From: Methylocella tundrae
GTDB taxonomy: Bacteria; Pseudomonadota; Alphaproteobacteria; Rhizobiales; Beijerinckiaceae
Assembly: GCF_901905185.1 (NCBI RefSeq)
Contig: NZ_CABFMQ020000077.1
Coordinates: 1 to 64,000 of the forward strand
Direction: 5' to 3'
DNA: 64,000 nucleotides
Below the pieces are notes generated by a model, which saw only the letters and a list, made by a program, of their open reading frames with translations, was not told the DNA's origin and made no database searches. The translations under genes were made by a program, and so were the position numbers. Shown piece by piece: positions 8,548 to 18,071 of the stretch (position 1 is its first letter; the number at the start of each line of letters is the position of its first letter).

Positions 8548-10704
8548 TCAATCCGCGATGGCGCGGCCGGCGTCCGGCACAAGCGCGAACAGAAGGAACG
8601 AGCGCCCCGTCACGGCGTAAGCCTGGCCGAAACGGAAGGTCTCGCCCTCCTTCTCGACCATCTCTTCGGGAAGGTTCGTGTCGATAAGCAGGGTCCAATG
8701 CTGATTGCTGGCCGACTGGCTCGGAAGCGTGAATTCGACCACGTCATGCCAGGCGTTGAAGATCATCAGAATGGTGGCGTCCTCGCCGCGTTTGCGTATG
8801 CCCGTCGGCTGGGCCCGCCCGTCGAGCATCAGGCCGAAACATTGCGCCGCGTCCCAATCGCCCTCGCCCATCTCGCCGCCCCCGGCGTTGACCCAGGTCA
8901 GCTCCTTGATGTCGAGCTCCTCATTATAGGCGTCGGTGAGAAACCGGCCGCGGCGCAGAATCGGGAATCGCTGACGCAGGGCGTTGACGCGGCTGACGAA
9001 GCGGATCAGCGATTGCCCCTTCGCCTTTAACTCCCAATTGACCCAGGAGATTTCATTGTCCTGGCAATAGGCGTTGTTGTTGCCGTTCTGCGTGCGGCCG
9101 AATTCGTCGCCGGCTACAATCATCGGCAAACCCTGGCTGAGCAGAAGCGTCGCCAGCATGTTGCGTATCTGGCGAGCGCGAATCCCGTTGATTTCCAGCT
9201 CGTCGGTCGGCCCCTCGACGCCATAATTGAATGACCTGTTGTCGCTCGCGCCGTCCTTATTGTCCTCGCCATTGGCGTCATTGTGCTTTTCGTTGTAGGT
9301 GACGACATCATTCAGCGTGAACCCGTCATGCGCCGTGACGAAGTTGACCGAGGCCCAGGGCTTGCGCCCCTGATGATTGAATTCGGCCGGCGAGGCGAGA
9401 AGACGCGGCGCAAGTTCGGCCGCGGGCATGGAGCCCTTCCAGAAATCGCGGACGGTATTGCGAAATTTATCGTTCCATTCGGACCAGCCGGGCGGAAATT
9501 CGCCGACCTGATAGCCGCCGGGGCCGCAATCCCACGGCTCGGCGATGAGCTTAACCGCGCCGAGCACGGGGTCCTGGCTACAGCATTTCAAAAATCCGGA
9601 TTGATTGTCGAAGCCGTTAGGCTCGCGCGCGAGGATTGTGCCGAGATCAAAGCGAAATCCATCGACATGGGTCTCGTTGACCCAATACCGCAGGCTGTCT
9701 GTGACCATCTGGATGACGCGTGGATGCGACAGATTGACCGTGTTCCCGGTTCCCGTGTCATTGACATAGAGCCGCTTGTTGTCTGGATGCAGGCGGTAGT
9801 AGGAGGCGTTGTCGATGCCCTTGAACGAGAGCGTCGGGCCCCGCTCATTGCCTTCCGCCGTGTGATTGTAGACGACGTCGAGAATGACTTCGAGATCGGC
9901 TTCGTGGAAGCGCGACACCATTTCCTTGAATTCGCGCAGGCAGTTGGCGCGATCGGAAGCGTAACGCGGATCAGGCGCAAAATAACCGATCGTGTTATAA
10001 CCCCAATAATTGACGAGGCCCTTTTTCAGCAGATAGTCGTCATTGATAAAGCTGTGCACCGGCAACAGCTCGACCGATGTCGCGCCGAGCGACTTGATGT
10101 GGTTGAGCACCAGCGCCACGCCGAGCCCCGCATAGGTGCCGCGCAGATGCTCCTCAACTTCCGGATGAAGCTTGGTGTAGCCGCGCACATGCAACTCATA
10201 AATGACGCTTCTGTCCCAGGCGATCGGCTTGCGCCTCGGCTGGCCATGCCAATCGAAATTGGGATCGACGACAATCGACTTCGGCATGAAGGGCGCGCTA
10301 TCGCGCTCATCCAAGGAAAGGTCCTCGTCGGGGTGGCCAAGGATATAGCCAAACACCGCCGGATCCCATTGGAGGTCGCCCATATGGGCGCGGCCGTAGG
10401 GATCGAGCAGCAGCTTCATAGGATTGAAACGATGTCCGGCATCCGGCTCATAGGGACCGTGAACGCGATAGCCATAGACCTGCCCGGGCCCGATGTCGGG
10501 CAGCCAGCCGTGGAAAATCTGATCGGTGTATTCCGGCAGCGTCACCCGATCGAGTTCGGTGTTTCCCCCGGAATCAAAAAGACACACCTCGACCTTGGTG
10601 GCGTTTGCGGAGAACAGCGCAAAATTGACCCCCTTGCCGTCAAAGGAGGCGCCGATCGGATAGGGAAGGCCCTCGCGGACGCGATCTTTCAGAGCCTTTG
10701 GCAT
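8548..10704 (-). CDS. glgX: Glycogen debranching enzyme (isoamylase type)
   Basis: Cleaves alpha-1,6 branches of limit dextrins during glycogen breakdown; the same activity (TreX) supplies linear maltodextrin to the TreY/TreZ trehalose route encoded further right. The 718-residue protein has the N-terminal CBM48 domain (YPIGASFDGKGVNFALFSAN) and a GH13 barrel. Catalytic elements are VDGFRFDLGTIL (nucleophile Asp), LIAEPWDCGPGGYQVG (acid Glu) and FVTAHDGFTLNDVV (transition-state Asp). Start at 10704 is preceded by AGGAGACGGAGC; a longer frame from 10764 lacks support. Confidence 0.94.
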   Translation of the reverse strand: MPKALKDRVREGLPYPIGASFDGKGVNFALFSANATKVEVCLFDSGGNTELDRVTLPEYTDQIFHGWLPDIGPGQVYGYRVHGPYEPDAGHRFNPMKLLLDPYGRAHMGDLQWDPAVFGYILGHPDEDLSLDERDSAPFMPKSIVVDPNFDWHGQPRRKPIAWDRSVIYELHVRGYTKLHPEVEEHLRGTYAGLGVALVLNHIKSLGATSVELLPVHSFINDDYLLKKGLVNYWGYNTIGYFAPDPRYASDRANCLREFKEMVSRFHEADLEVILDVVYNHTAEGNERGPTLSFKGIDNASYYRLHPDNKRLYVNDTGTGNTVNLSHPRVIQMVTDSLRYWVNETHVDGFRFDLGTILAREPNGFDNQSGFLKCCSQDPVLGAVKLIAEPWDCGPGGYQVGEFPPGWSEWNDKFRNTVRDFWKGSMPAAELAPRLLASPAEFNHQGRKPWASVNFVTAHDGFTLNDVVTYNEKHNDANGEDNKDGASDNRSFNYGVEGPTDELEINGIRARQIRNMLATLLLSQGLPMIVAGDEFGRTQNGNNNAYCQDNEISWVNWELKAKGQSLIRFVSRVNALRQRFPILRRGRFLTDAYNEELDIKELTWVNAGGGEMGEGDWDAAQCFGLMLDGRAQPTGIRKRGEDATILMIFNAWHDVVEFTLPSQSASNQHWTLLIDTNLPEEMVEKEGETFRFGQAYAVTGRSFLLFALVPDAGRAIAD

Positions 10705-10815
10705 GCTCCGTCTCCTGACTGACTGATGCCTCGCAGTAACGCCGCAACGCTTGGTGAGTTTCATGCCGCGAGCGCGCCTGCCGCGCGCAGGCCGCTGCGC
10801 CAGGCCCGCTGACGC

Positions 10816-11400
10816 TCAGCCGACGGGGGCGCCGATCACCGGGACGCCGATCAGCACGGGATGCAGCAGGATCATCGCCACATAGGCGGCCGTTCCAACG
10901 ATCAGCGCGATGGCGTCGGCGCGTGTGAAAGACGCCAAACGAGGCGCCCCGAAATCGCCGCGCCTCTTGACCGCGACGCGATCAAAAACGGCCCAGGCGA
11001 GAAACGAACCAAACAGCAGCATGCCCCCCAAGTCGCCATTGGCGAGGAGATGCGCGAGGGCCCAGATCTTGATGGCGACAAGCATGGGGTGGCGCAGCCA
11101 GCCCCTGATTTTTCCAGGCGCGGGATTGACGCACGCCAGCGCCACGAAGGCGAACCACATCAGCGTCATGGTCAGGTGGCGGGTCCAGCCGGGTGGAGTC
11201 CAAACCGGGATCAGCCCTTCCGCGCGATATCGGGAGAAACCCCAGACGATAAGCGCGAAACCGATCAGCGAAACCACCGAATGGATGATTTTATAGGGCG
11301 CCTCCCCAAAGCGTCCGATCAGATCCTCCCGCGTCTCACGAAATGTCGTGAGGGTGTGCGCGCCGAGAAAGACGACGATTCCCAAAACCATAACTAGCAT
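10816..11400 (-). CDS. NnrU-family membrane protein
   Basis: A 194-residue integral membrane protein with about five to six hydrophobic segments. Family features are GIVVFLGAHTLTTFRETRED at the N-terminus and PGKIRGWLRHPMLVAIKIWA in the middle, with the conserved His of the RHP motif. NnrU proteins were named from nitric-oxide-related gene clusters; similarity to phospholipid methyltransferase/isoprenylcysteine methyltransferase folds is noted for the wider group. No denitrification gene is nearby, so the role here is open. The start at 11400 is preferred over the frame-opening codon at 11469 because it begins directly at the first membrane segment. Confidence 0.75.
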   Translation of the reverse strand: MLVMVLGIVVFLGAHTLTTFRETREDLIGRFGEAPYKIIHSVVSLIGFALIVWGFSRYRAEGLIPVWTPPGWTRHLTMTLMWFAFVALACVNPAPGKIRGWLRHPMLVAIKIWALAHLLANGDLGGMLLFGSFLAWAVFDRVAVKRRGDFGAPRLASFTRADAIALIVGTAAYVAMILLHPVLIGVPVIGAPVG

Positions 11401-11696
11401 GCTGGCCCCGCTCGCTTGATAATGCAGCCCGCAACGATAGCACGCGCCCGCGGCAAGCGCTTCCGGCATGGATGCGTTCTCGCCGATTGTAATTTACGAA
11501 ACTTGCGACGGCTATCATGGAATCGCGGCGACGATCACGCGTTATTTATCGGCGAGCGCTGGATCGAACCCCGCTTTATTGACCCTTCGTCTTGACTGCG
11601 CCGGTCGCCCCCGGAAGCGCGACTGGCTTCATCAGGAAATCAGGCGCATGATCGCGCTGATTGCCTGGAATGCGTCAATGCTGGTTTAAGCGCCTC

Positions 11697-12548
11697 ATGC
11701 GAAGTGCATCTGACATCGGGCCCGTTCTCGTCACGGGCTGCTCCAGCGGCGTTGGTCGCGCCGCCGCGATAGCCTTTCGCACCGCGGGTTTTGAGACCTT
11801 CGCAAGCGCGCGAAATCTCGCCGCCCTCGAAGAGCTGCGCGCGCTCGGCTGCCACACGCTCGCCCTCGACGTCACGGATGAGGCCGCGCGCCGCGCCGCG
11901 ATCGCCGCCGTTGAAAACGGCTTCGGCGCCGTCGGCGTTCTCGTCAACAACGCCGGCTATGGCCAATATGGTCCGATCGAGGAAATATCCCTCGACGATA
12001 TGCGCCGCCAGTTCGAGACCAATGTGCTCGGCGCAATGCGGCTGTCGCAGCTTGCCCTTCCTTCGATGCGACGCGCCGGCCGAGGCCGCATCGTCAATGT
12101 GAGCTCTGTCGCGGGACGCGTCAGCGTCATGGGCGGCGGGGCCTATCACGCGGCCAAATTTGCGCTCGAGGCGATCGCCGACGCCATGCGCCCCGAGGTA
12201 AAACCTTTCGGCATAGATGTCGTGAACATTTTGCCGGGGCCGATCGCGACGCAATTCGAAGCGACGCTGCTGAGGACCATCCCGGATCTTGGAGCCGATG
12301 GCCCCTATGGGCACTTCAAAAGAAATCTTGCGCGGCGAATGCGCGCATTCCTTGCACCCCGCGGCCTCGGAGTCATGACCGCGAACAAGGTCGCCGAGGT
12401 GGTTTTCAGGGCCGCCACGGCGAGACGCCCGCGCACGCGCTACAACGTCGGGTTGATTGCAATTCTTGGCCCGATTGGCCGGGCTCTCGCGCCAGATCGC
12501 CTCGTAGACGCCGTAACCAGTCTCGCCATCTCAAGCAAACGCCGCTGA
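11697..12548 (+). CDS. Short-chain dehydrogenase/reductase
   Basis: A 283-residue NAD(P)-dependent oxidoreductase of the classical SDR family. The dinucleotide motif is VTGCSSGVGRAAAIAF, the central NNAGYGQYG segment stabilises the sheet, and catalysis uses Ser-Tyr-Lys with the Tyr/Lys in YHAAKFALEA. The pattern TGxSSGxG and the C-terminal length resemble the group acting on steroids or lipids, but the substrate cannot be told. ATG at 11697 lies just before the cofactor motif. It stands alone on the plus strand. Confidence 0.87.
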   Translation: MRSASDIGPVLVTGCSSGVGRAAAIAFRTAGFETFASARNLAALEELRALGCHTLALDVTDEAARRAAIAAVENGFGAVGVLVNNAGYGQYGPIEEISLDDMRRQFETNVLGAMRLSQLALPSMRRAGRGRIVNVSSVAGRVSVMGGGAYHAAKFALEAIADAMRPEVKPFGIDVVNILPGPIATQFEATLLRTIPDLGADGPYGHFKRNLARRMRAFLAPRGLGVMTANKVAEVVFRAATARRPRTRYNVGLIAILGPIGRALAPDRLVDAVTSLAISSKRR

Positions 12549-12770
12549 CGCGCGAGGCCTTGCCAGCGCAACTTGCATCACGCCGGCATAGCTATCTAAA
12601 ACGCACGCTCGCCACCCATCGGCGCGGCGGGTCGGCTCGTCCTCCCAGTCGCAAGGGGAGAAGCTGATTAGCCTCAACGCTCGACAAGGGGGAACCGGCT
12701 ATGATCGAATTGCAGAACACGCCGCCCATTCGCTTTCATTGACGTCCGGCCTGTCCGGAGGAGACCCCTC

Positions 12771-13859
12771 ATGCCCGCTCGCCTGCCCGGCCGTCTTCTG
12801 GCGACCCTGTTCCTCGCAGCCGCCTTGCCCCTGTCGGCCCCTCTGGCTTCATTTTCGGAAGAAGTCCAGCTCATTCGCCCCGTGGATGCGCAATCGGCGC
12901 AGAAAAGCCCAATCGAACGGGCCGAATCGGCGCTGCAAACCCTCATCTCGCGCCTGCGCGGCCGCACCATGCCCGAAGGCATTGTCAAATCGAACGGGCG
13001 CATCGAAGCGACGCAGGTGGACGTGGCGGCGAAATATCCCGGCCGGCTCACGACGCTGAACGTGGACGAAGGCGATGAAGTGACGGCTGGACAAATCCTC
13101 GGCACGATCTCTTCGCCGGAAGTCGAAGCCCAGCTGAGGGGCGCGCAGGCTCAGGTGCTGGGCGCAAAGCAGGCTTTGGCGGCGGCCGAGGCGCTCATTG
13201 TCCAGCGCAGCAGCGATCTGGCCTTCGCGAGAACCGACCTGGAGCGCGGGACGAACCTCCTCGACTCAGGGAACATAACCCGACAAATTTACGATCAGCG
13301 ACGTAACAGGTTCGAAGTCGCCGAAGCGGCATTTCACGCCGCCACCGACCAGCGCAACCAGGCCGAGTCTCAAATCAAATCAGCGGAGGCCGACGTCGAT
13401 CGGTACCAGGCCATTTTGGTCGATATGGTGCTTATCTCGCCAAGAAGCGGACGCGTGCAATACAGGCTCGCCCGCGCCGGAGAGGTCATCCTGCCGGGAC
13501 AGCGCGTGTTGACGATCCTCGACCTCAATGATGTTTATATGACGATCTACCTGCCGGCGGCGGACGCCGGCAGGCTCGCTCTTGGCGACGACGCCCGCAT
13601 CATCGCCGATCCCGTTCCCGAATATGTTATCCCAGCCACGATCAGCTTCGTCGCGACAGACGCGCAGTTCACGCCAAAGAGCGTCGAGACCGATGAGGAG
13701 CGCGAGAAACTGATGTTCCGCGTGAAACTTCAGATCGATCCAAAAGTGCTGGAGAAGTATCGCCGGCAGGTGAAGACGGGCGTTCGCGGGATTGGCTTCG
13801 TGCGCCTCAGCCCGAGCATCACGTGGCCCAATGATCTCGCCGTGAAGCTTCCGCAATGA
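12771..13859 (+). CDS. HlyD-family membrane fusion protein of exporter 1
   Basis: Periplasmic adaptor of an ABC exporter, 362 residues. A signal peptide-like start (RLLATLFLAAALPLSAPLAS) is followed by the first half-lipoyl segment (IEATQVDVAAKYPGRLTTLN), a long alpha-helical hairpin rich in Gln/Ala, and the second half (LISPRSGRVQYRLARAGEVI). It resembles YbhG/YhiI-type adaptors. A GGAGGAG site precedes the ATG. The stop codon overlaps the next start as ATGA at 13856-13859, so the adaptor and the ATPase/permease are translationally coupled. Confidence 0.9.
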   Translation: MPARLPGRLLATLFLAAALPLSAPLASFSEEVQLIRPVDAQSAQKSPIERAESALQTLISRLRGRTMPEGIVKSNGRIEATQVDVAAKYPGRLTTLNVDEGDEVTAGQILGTISSPEVEAQLRGAQAQVLGAKQALAAAEALIVQRSSDLAFARTDLERGTNLLDSGNITRQIYDQRRNRFEVAEAAFHAATDQRNQAESQIKSAEADVDRYQAILVDMVLISPRSGRVQYRLARAGEVILPGQRVLTILDLNDVYMTIYLPAADAGRLALGDDARIIADPVPEYVIPATISFVATDAQFTPKSVETDEEREKLMFRVKLQIDPKVLEKYRRQVKTGVRGIGFVRLSPSITWPNDLAVKLPQ

Positions 13860-16606
13860 CGAACGGCCCTATCGCACGGCTCGATCATGTGTCGCACAAA
13901 TATGCGGCGACTGTTGCGCTCGACAATGTGAGCCTCGATATTCCGGCTCATTGCATGGCGGGGCTGATCGGACCGGACGGCGTCGGCAAATCCACGCTCC
14001 TCGCGCTTGCCTCCGGCATTCGCAGGATTCAGAGCGGCGATATTATCGTCCTTGACGGAGACATGGCCAAGACCGCCCATCGCAGGGCGAATTGCGCGCG
14101 CATTGCCTACATGCCGCAAGGGCTCGGCCGCAATCTCTACCCAACGCTCAGCGTCTTTGAGAACATCGATTTCTTTGGGCGTTTGTTCGGGCAATCCGAG
14201 CCTGAGCGCCGCGCGCGCATCGCCGAACTCCTGCAGGCGACGGACCTCGATCCATTCGAAGACCGCCCAGCCGGCAAGCTCTCCGGCGGCATGAAACAGA
14301 AACTCAGCCTCTGCTGCGCGCTGATGCATGATCCGGATCTTCTCATTCTCGACGAGCCGACAACGGGCGTCGATCCGCTTTCGCGCCGCCAGTTCTGGGA
14401 CCTCATCGATTCGATCCGGGCGCGGCGTCCGCTCATGAGCGTCATCGTAGCGACCGCCTATATGGAGGAGGCACAGCGCTTCGACTGGCTCGCCGCCATG
14501 GACGATGGCAAAATCATCGCGCAAGGCGCGCCAAAGGAGATTCTAGCCCAAACCCACGAGCGTTCGCTGGAGGAGGCCTTCATCGCCCTTCTTCCAGAAC
14601 AAAAGCGCGCCCAGCATCACAAGGTCGTGGTGCGGCCGCGCCCCGCAAGCGATGACGAGTCTCCCGCGATCGAAGCAGAGGGACTAACCCGCCGTTTCGG
14701 CGATTTCGTCGCTGTCGATCACGTCAGCTTCCGCATCGCGCCCGGCGAGATTTTTGGCTTTCTCGGTTCGAACGGCTGCGGAAAAACCACCACCATGAAA
14801 ATGCTCACCGGGCTTTTGCCTTCAAGCGAAGGGTCCGCGAAGCTGTTTGGAAATCCGATCGGCTCCAATGACATGGAGATGCGTAGCCATGTCGGCTATA
14901 TGTCTCAGTCCTTTTCCCTCTACAGCGAGCTCACCGTCCGGCAAAACCTCTATCTGCACGCCCATCTTTATCATTTGCCGGATCATGAAATAGAAGGCCG
15001 CATAGAGCAACTTTTACAACGCTTCGATCTGCTGCACGCGGCGGACGAGCAGCCGGATAATCTTCCCCTCGGCATCAAGCAAAGGTTGCAACTCGCCGTG
15101 GCCGTGCTGCACCGGCCGGCGATCCTTATCCTCGACGAACCGACGTCGGGGGTCGATCCGATCGCGCGCGACGCCTTTTGGACCAGCTTGATCGACCTCT
15201 CACGCGACGACAAGGTGACGATCTTTCTGTCCACCCATTTCATGAACGAAGCCGAGCGCTGCGATCGCATCTCGCTCATGCACGCGGGCAAAGTGCTTGC
15301 CGTCGGAACGCCGGCCGATATCGTCAAAGAACGCGCCGCCAGCTCGCTCGAAGACGCTTTCATCGGCTATCTCCTCGATGCCGCGGGATCCGGTCGCGCG
15401 CGAGACGCCTCGCCCCCCGCGCCTGTCGCGCCGCCGATCGAGGCTCCTTTTGCAGGCCGCTCAAAGAGGTTCGATTACAGACGGCTTTGGGCTTATGCGC
15501 GCCGGGAAACCATGGAGTTGTTGCGTGATCCGATCCGGCTGATCTTCGCTTTTATCGGCCCGTTCATCCTGATGTTCGCTTTTGGCTACGGCATTTCCTT
15601 CGATGTCGAGAATCTGAAATATGCCGCTTTCGACCAGGATCGCACGCCCGAAAGCCGGACCCTCCTCGAAAGCTTTTCAGGATCGCGATATTTTTCCGAA
15701 CAGCCTCCAATCCAATCCCCGGCAGAGATGGAGGATCGTTTCAGAAAAGGCGAGCTGCAGCTCGCGATCGAAATTCCCCCAGGCTTCGGCCGCGATCTCG
15801 AAAGCCTGCGCTCGCCTGACGTCGCCATCTGGATCGACGGCTCCATGCCGTTCCGCGGCGAGACCGCAAGGAGCTATGTCTCGGGACTGGCCCTTCGATA
15901 TGCGAAGGACCGAATAGTGGAGCGCCTTGGCCCCAATGGCTTGTCGACCGCCTATGTGGGCGGCGTTAATATCGAAACGCGCTTTCGCTATAATCAGGCC
16001 TTCAAGAGCGTCAACGCCATGGTTCCGAGCGTCATCGTTTTGATGTTGATTCTGATCCCCGCCATCATGTCGGCAGTCGCAGTGGTTCACGAAAAAGAAA
16101 CCGGCTCCATCGCCAACTTCCGCTCGACGCCGACCAGCAGATTCGAGTTCCTGTTCGGCAAGCAGCTTCCGTATGTCGCCGTTTCGATGATCACCTTCGC
16201 GATGTTGGCCCTTATCGCTGCGACCATATTCCACGTGCCTGTCAAGGGATCGCTCGCCGCGTTAACGCTCGGAACCTTGCTCTACGTGTTCGCGACCACA
16301 GGGGTCGGCCAGCTCATCTCGACCTTCACGCGCACGCAGGCTGCGGCGGTTTTCGCGACCGCCATTCTCACCGTCATCCCCGCGGTCAATTTCTCCGGCC
16401 TGCTCACGCCCGTGTCATCCCTGTCTGGCGGCGCCAAATTATTAGGCCTGTCTTTCCCCGCCGCCTGGTATCAGCCGATCAGCGTCGGCGCGTTCACAAA
16501 GGCGCTCGGCTTCTCCGATCTATGGTTCAATATCTTTGTGCTTGCGCTCTTCACGCTGTTCTATCTCGTCGCGGCGCAGATAATCCTGAACAAACAGGAG
16601 CCCTGA
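13856..16606 (+). CDS. Fused double ABC ATPase plus ABC-2 permease of exporter 1 (RbbA/YhiH type)
   Basis: A 916-residue protein joining two nucleotide-binding domains and one ABC-2 permease. NBD1 has Walker [14 protein letters not shown], signature LSGGMKQKLSL and Walker [17 protein letters not shown]2 has Walker [17 protein letters not shown] and Walker [14 protein letters not shown], but its signature reads LPLGIKQRL instead of LSGGQ. The permease starts near residue 545, with a large periplasmic loop and five C-terminal membrane helices. This layout is that of E. coli YhiH/RbbA. Context (HlyD before, ABC-2 permease after) points to a drug or lipid exporter rather than a ribosome-bound ATPase. 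Confidence 0.9.
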   Translation: MTNGPIARLDHVSHKYAATVALDNVSLDIPAHCMAGLIGPDGVGKSTLLALASGIRRIQSGDIIVLDGDMAKTAHRRANCARIAYMPQGLGRNLYPTLSVFENIDFFGRLFGQSEPERRARIAELLQATDLDPFEDRPAGKLSGGMKQKLSLCCALMHDPDLLILDEPTTGVDPLSRRQFWDLIDSIRARRPLMSVIVATAYMEEAQRFDWLAAMDDGKIIAQGAPKEILAQTHERSLEEAFIALLPEQKRAQHHKVVVRPRPASDDESPAIEAEGLTRRFGDFVAVDHVSFRIAPGEIFGFLGSNGCGKTTTMKMLTGLLPSSEGSAKLFGNPIGSNDMEMRSHVGYMSQSFSLYSELTVRQNLYLHAHLYHLPDHEIEGRIEQLLQRFDLLHAADEQPDNLPLGIKQRLQLAVAVLHRPAILILDEPTSGVDPIARDAFWTSLIDLSRDDKVTIFLSTHFMNEAERCDRISLMHAGKVLAVGTPADIVKERAASSLEDAFIGYLLDAAGSGRARDASPPAPVAPPIEAPFAGRSKRFDYRRLWAYARRETMELLRDPIRLIFAFIGPFILMFAFGYGISFDVENLKYAAFDQDRTPESRTLLESFSGSRYFSEQPPIQSPAEMEDRFRKGELQLAIEIPPGFGRDLESLRSPDVAIWIDGSMPFRGETARSYVSGLALRYAKDRIVERLGPNGLSTAYVGGVNIETRFRYNQAFKSVNAMVPSVIVLMLILIPAIMSAVAVVHEKETGSIANFRSTPTSRFEFLFGKQLPYVAVSMITFAMLALIAATIFHVPVKGSLAALTLGTLLYVFATTGVGQLISTFTRTQAAAVFATAILTVIPAVNFSGLLTPVSSLSGGAKLLGLSFPAAWYQPISVGAFTKALGFSDLWFNIFVLALFTLFYLVAAQIILNKQEP

Positions 16607-16607
16607 G

Positions 16608-17810
16608 ATGGCCTCCGTGAAAGAGGAGACGAGCCCGCAGAGCAAGGCGCAGCCGGCCAAGGGGCGCGCAAAAAAGAGCCGCATCGGCGCGCATGTCGCC
16701 AACATCGGCCGGCTGATGATCAAGGAGCTGCGGAGCATCCGATCCGACCCCGTGATGCTTATCCTCGTTGTCTATGCTTTCAGCATCGCCATCTACACCG
16801 TCGCCAATGGCGCCTCAACCGAAGCAACCAATCTGGCGGTCGGGATTGTTGATGAAGACCACTCCGCGTTGTCGCGCAAAATCGCCGATGGTCTGACGCC
16901 TCCCCTTTTCAGGCGGGCCGTCGAAATCGCGCCTTCGGACATTGACCCGTCGATGGATTCAAATCGTTTCGTTTTCGTCATCGAAATCCCGCCCGACTTT
17001 CAAGCCGATGTGCTCGCCGGCCGGCAGACCTCGGTTCAGATCAACGCCGACGCCACGGCCATCACGCAGGCAGGCAATGGCGCGGGCTACATCCAGACGA
17101 TCATCATGAATGAGGTTGTGGCCGCTCTCACGGGTCGGGAGGCACACTATCCTGTGCCTGTCAATGCTGTGGTCCGCGTAAAATTCAATCCAAATCTGCA
17201 CTCGAGTTGGTTCACCTCGGTGATGCAGGTCATCAACAACGTCACCATGCTCACAGTGATCCTGAGCGGCGCCGCGCTCATTCGAGAGCGCGAACAAGGC
17301 ACCGTGGAGCATCTCCTCGTGATGCCTGTGGTTCCGGCCGAGATCATGCTGGCCAAAATGTTGGCGAATGGCCTCGTCACCCTCGTGGCGGCTGCGCTTT
17401 CGTTGGTCTTCGTGGTCGAGTGGTGGCTCAACGTGCCTATCGTCGGATCCATCGCGCTCTTCATCGGCGGTTCGTTCTTCTACGTCTTCACCGTCGCCGC
17501 GCTCGGCATTCTGCTTGGGACGATAGCGGCTTCGATGGGGCAGTTCGGGCTTCTCGTCATTCCCGTGCTGCTTGTCATGATGCTGCTTTCTGGAAGCATG
17601 ACGCCCATGGAAAGCATGCCAGATTGGCTGCAATACATTATGCAGATCATCAGCCCCACCCCGCATTTCGTGGCGTTCGCGCAGGGCGTGCTCTATCGCG
17701 GCGCTGGTTTATCCATCGTCTGGCCGCAGCTCATCGCAATCATCATTATCGGCAGCGTCTATTTCGGCTTCGCCCTGCGCCGTTTCCGCCGCGTCATTTT
17801 CGGCGCGTGA
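16608..17810 (+). CDS. ABC-2 type permease of exporter 1 (YhhJ-like)
   Basis: A 400-residue membrane protein with one N-terminal helix (VMLILVVYAFSIAIYTVANG), a large extracytoplasmic loop and a C-terminal cluster of five helices. The ABC-2 signature area is visible (LIREREQGTVEHLLVMPVVP). It starts 1 bp after the ATPase/permease stop, completing a three-gene operon with it. With the permease part of the fusion protein it would form the transmembrane dimer. The basic N-terminus (KGRAKKSRIG) is cytosolic. Confidence 0.9.
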   Translation: MASVKEETSPQSKAQPAKGRAKKSRIGAHVANIGRLMIKELRSIRSDPVMLILVVYAFSIAIYTVANGASTEATNLAVGIVDEDHSALSRKIADGLTPPLFRRAVEIAPSDIDPSMDSNRFVFVIEIPPDFQADVLAGRQTSVQINADATAITQAGNGAGYIQTIIMNEVVAALTGREAHYPVPVNAVVRVKFNPNLHSSWFTSVMQVINNVTMLTVILSGAALIREREQGTVEHLLVMPVVPAEIMLAKMLANGLVTLVAAALSLVFVVEWWLNVPIVGSIALFIGGSFFYVFTVAALGILLGTIAASMGQFGLLVIPVLLVMMLLSGSMTPMESMPDWLQYIMQIISPTPHFVAFAQGVLYRGAGLSIVWPQLIAIIIIGSVYFGFALRRFRRVIFGA

Positions 17811-17819
17811 GGGTCGCGC

Positions 17820-18033
17820 GAGCTGTGTCCTTCGACGAATTCGATCGCCAAAACCCTGATTTCCGCATCATCCGTGGTCTCGTAAATCTGCCTGTAATAA
17901 TTGAGGCTGGCCGTTCGGCGTCGCGCGCGATCTCCCGCGCCTGCTCACGGCCGACGAACGGGTCGGCGGCCCAGATCGCGGCGGACTCCGGGCTCTCGAA
18001 GCCAGGTCGATCGAATTCAGCAAAGCAAGCCAT
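17820..18033 (-). pseudogene. Remnant of a ferritin-like (rubrerythrin-type) gene, frameshifted
   Basis: Between the two convergent exporters, the minus strand encodes a helix GREQAREIARDAER in one frame. After a one-base shift near 17915 it continues as NYYRQIYETTDDAEIRVLAI followed by EFVEGHSS. Joined, this reads like the helix-turn-helix of ferritin-like proteins (Arg-Glu-Ala-x2-Tyr-Tyr-x-x-Ile-x4-Asp-Asp-x-Glu-x-Arg-x-Leu-Ala-x-Glu-Phe). The iron-ligand Glu-x-x-His part after it is lost (GHSSRDPHA) and the frame runs into the stop of the neighbouring permease. A gene fragment with at least one frameshift is the best explanation; the family assignment is by eye. Confidence 0.55.
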
Positions 18034-18071
18034 ACGCTACGCCCTATAACATATCAAATCCCCCATTCAGT

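Noticed and set aside
9283..10722. 479-residue open frame antisense to glgX
   Set aside because: It mirrors the codon periodicity of a clear glgX gene and has no family features.
11548..11566. tRNA-like T-loop sequence on the minus strand (GGGGTTCGATCC)
   Set aside because: The T stem does not pair fully and no acceptor, D or anticodon arm could be found around it.
12701..12742. 13-codon ORF (MIELQNTPPIRFH) with AAGGGGG upstream, before exporter 1
   Set aside because: Could be a leader peptide, but there is no run of one amino acid and no attenuator structure, so chance is likely.
12771..17810. Type I protein secretion system (HlyB/HlyD)
   Set aside because: The ATPase is an RbbA-type double-NBD fusion with ABC-2 permeases, not an HlyB-type exporter, and no RTX substrate is nearby.
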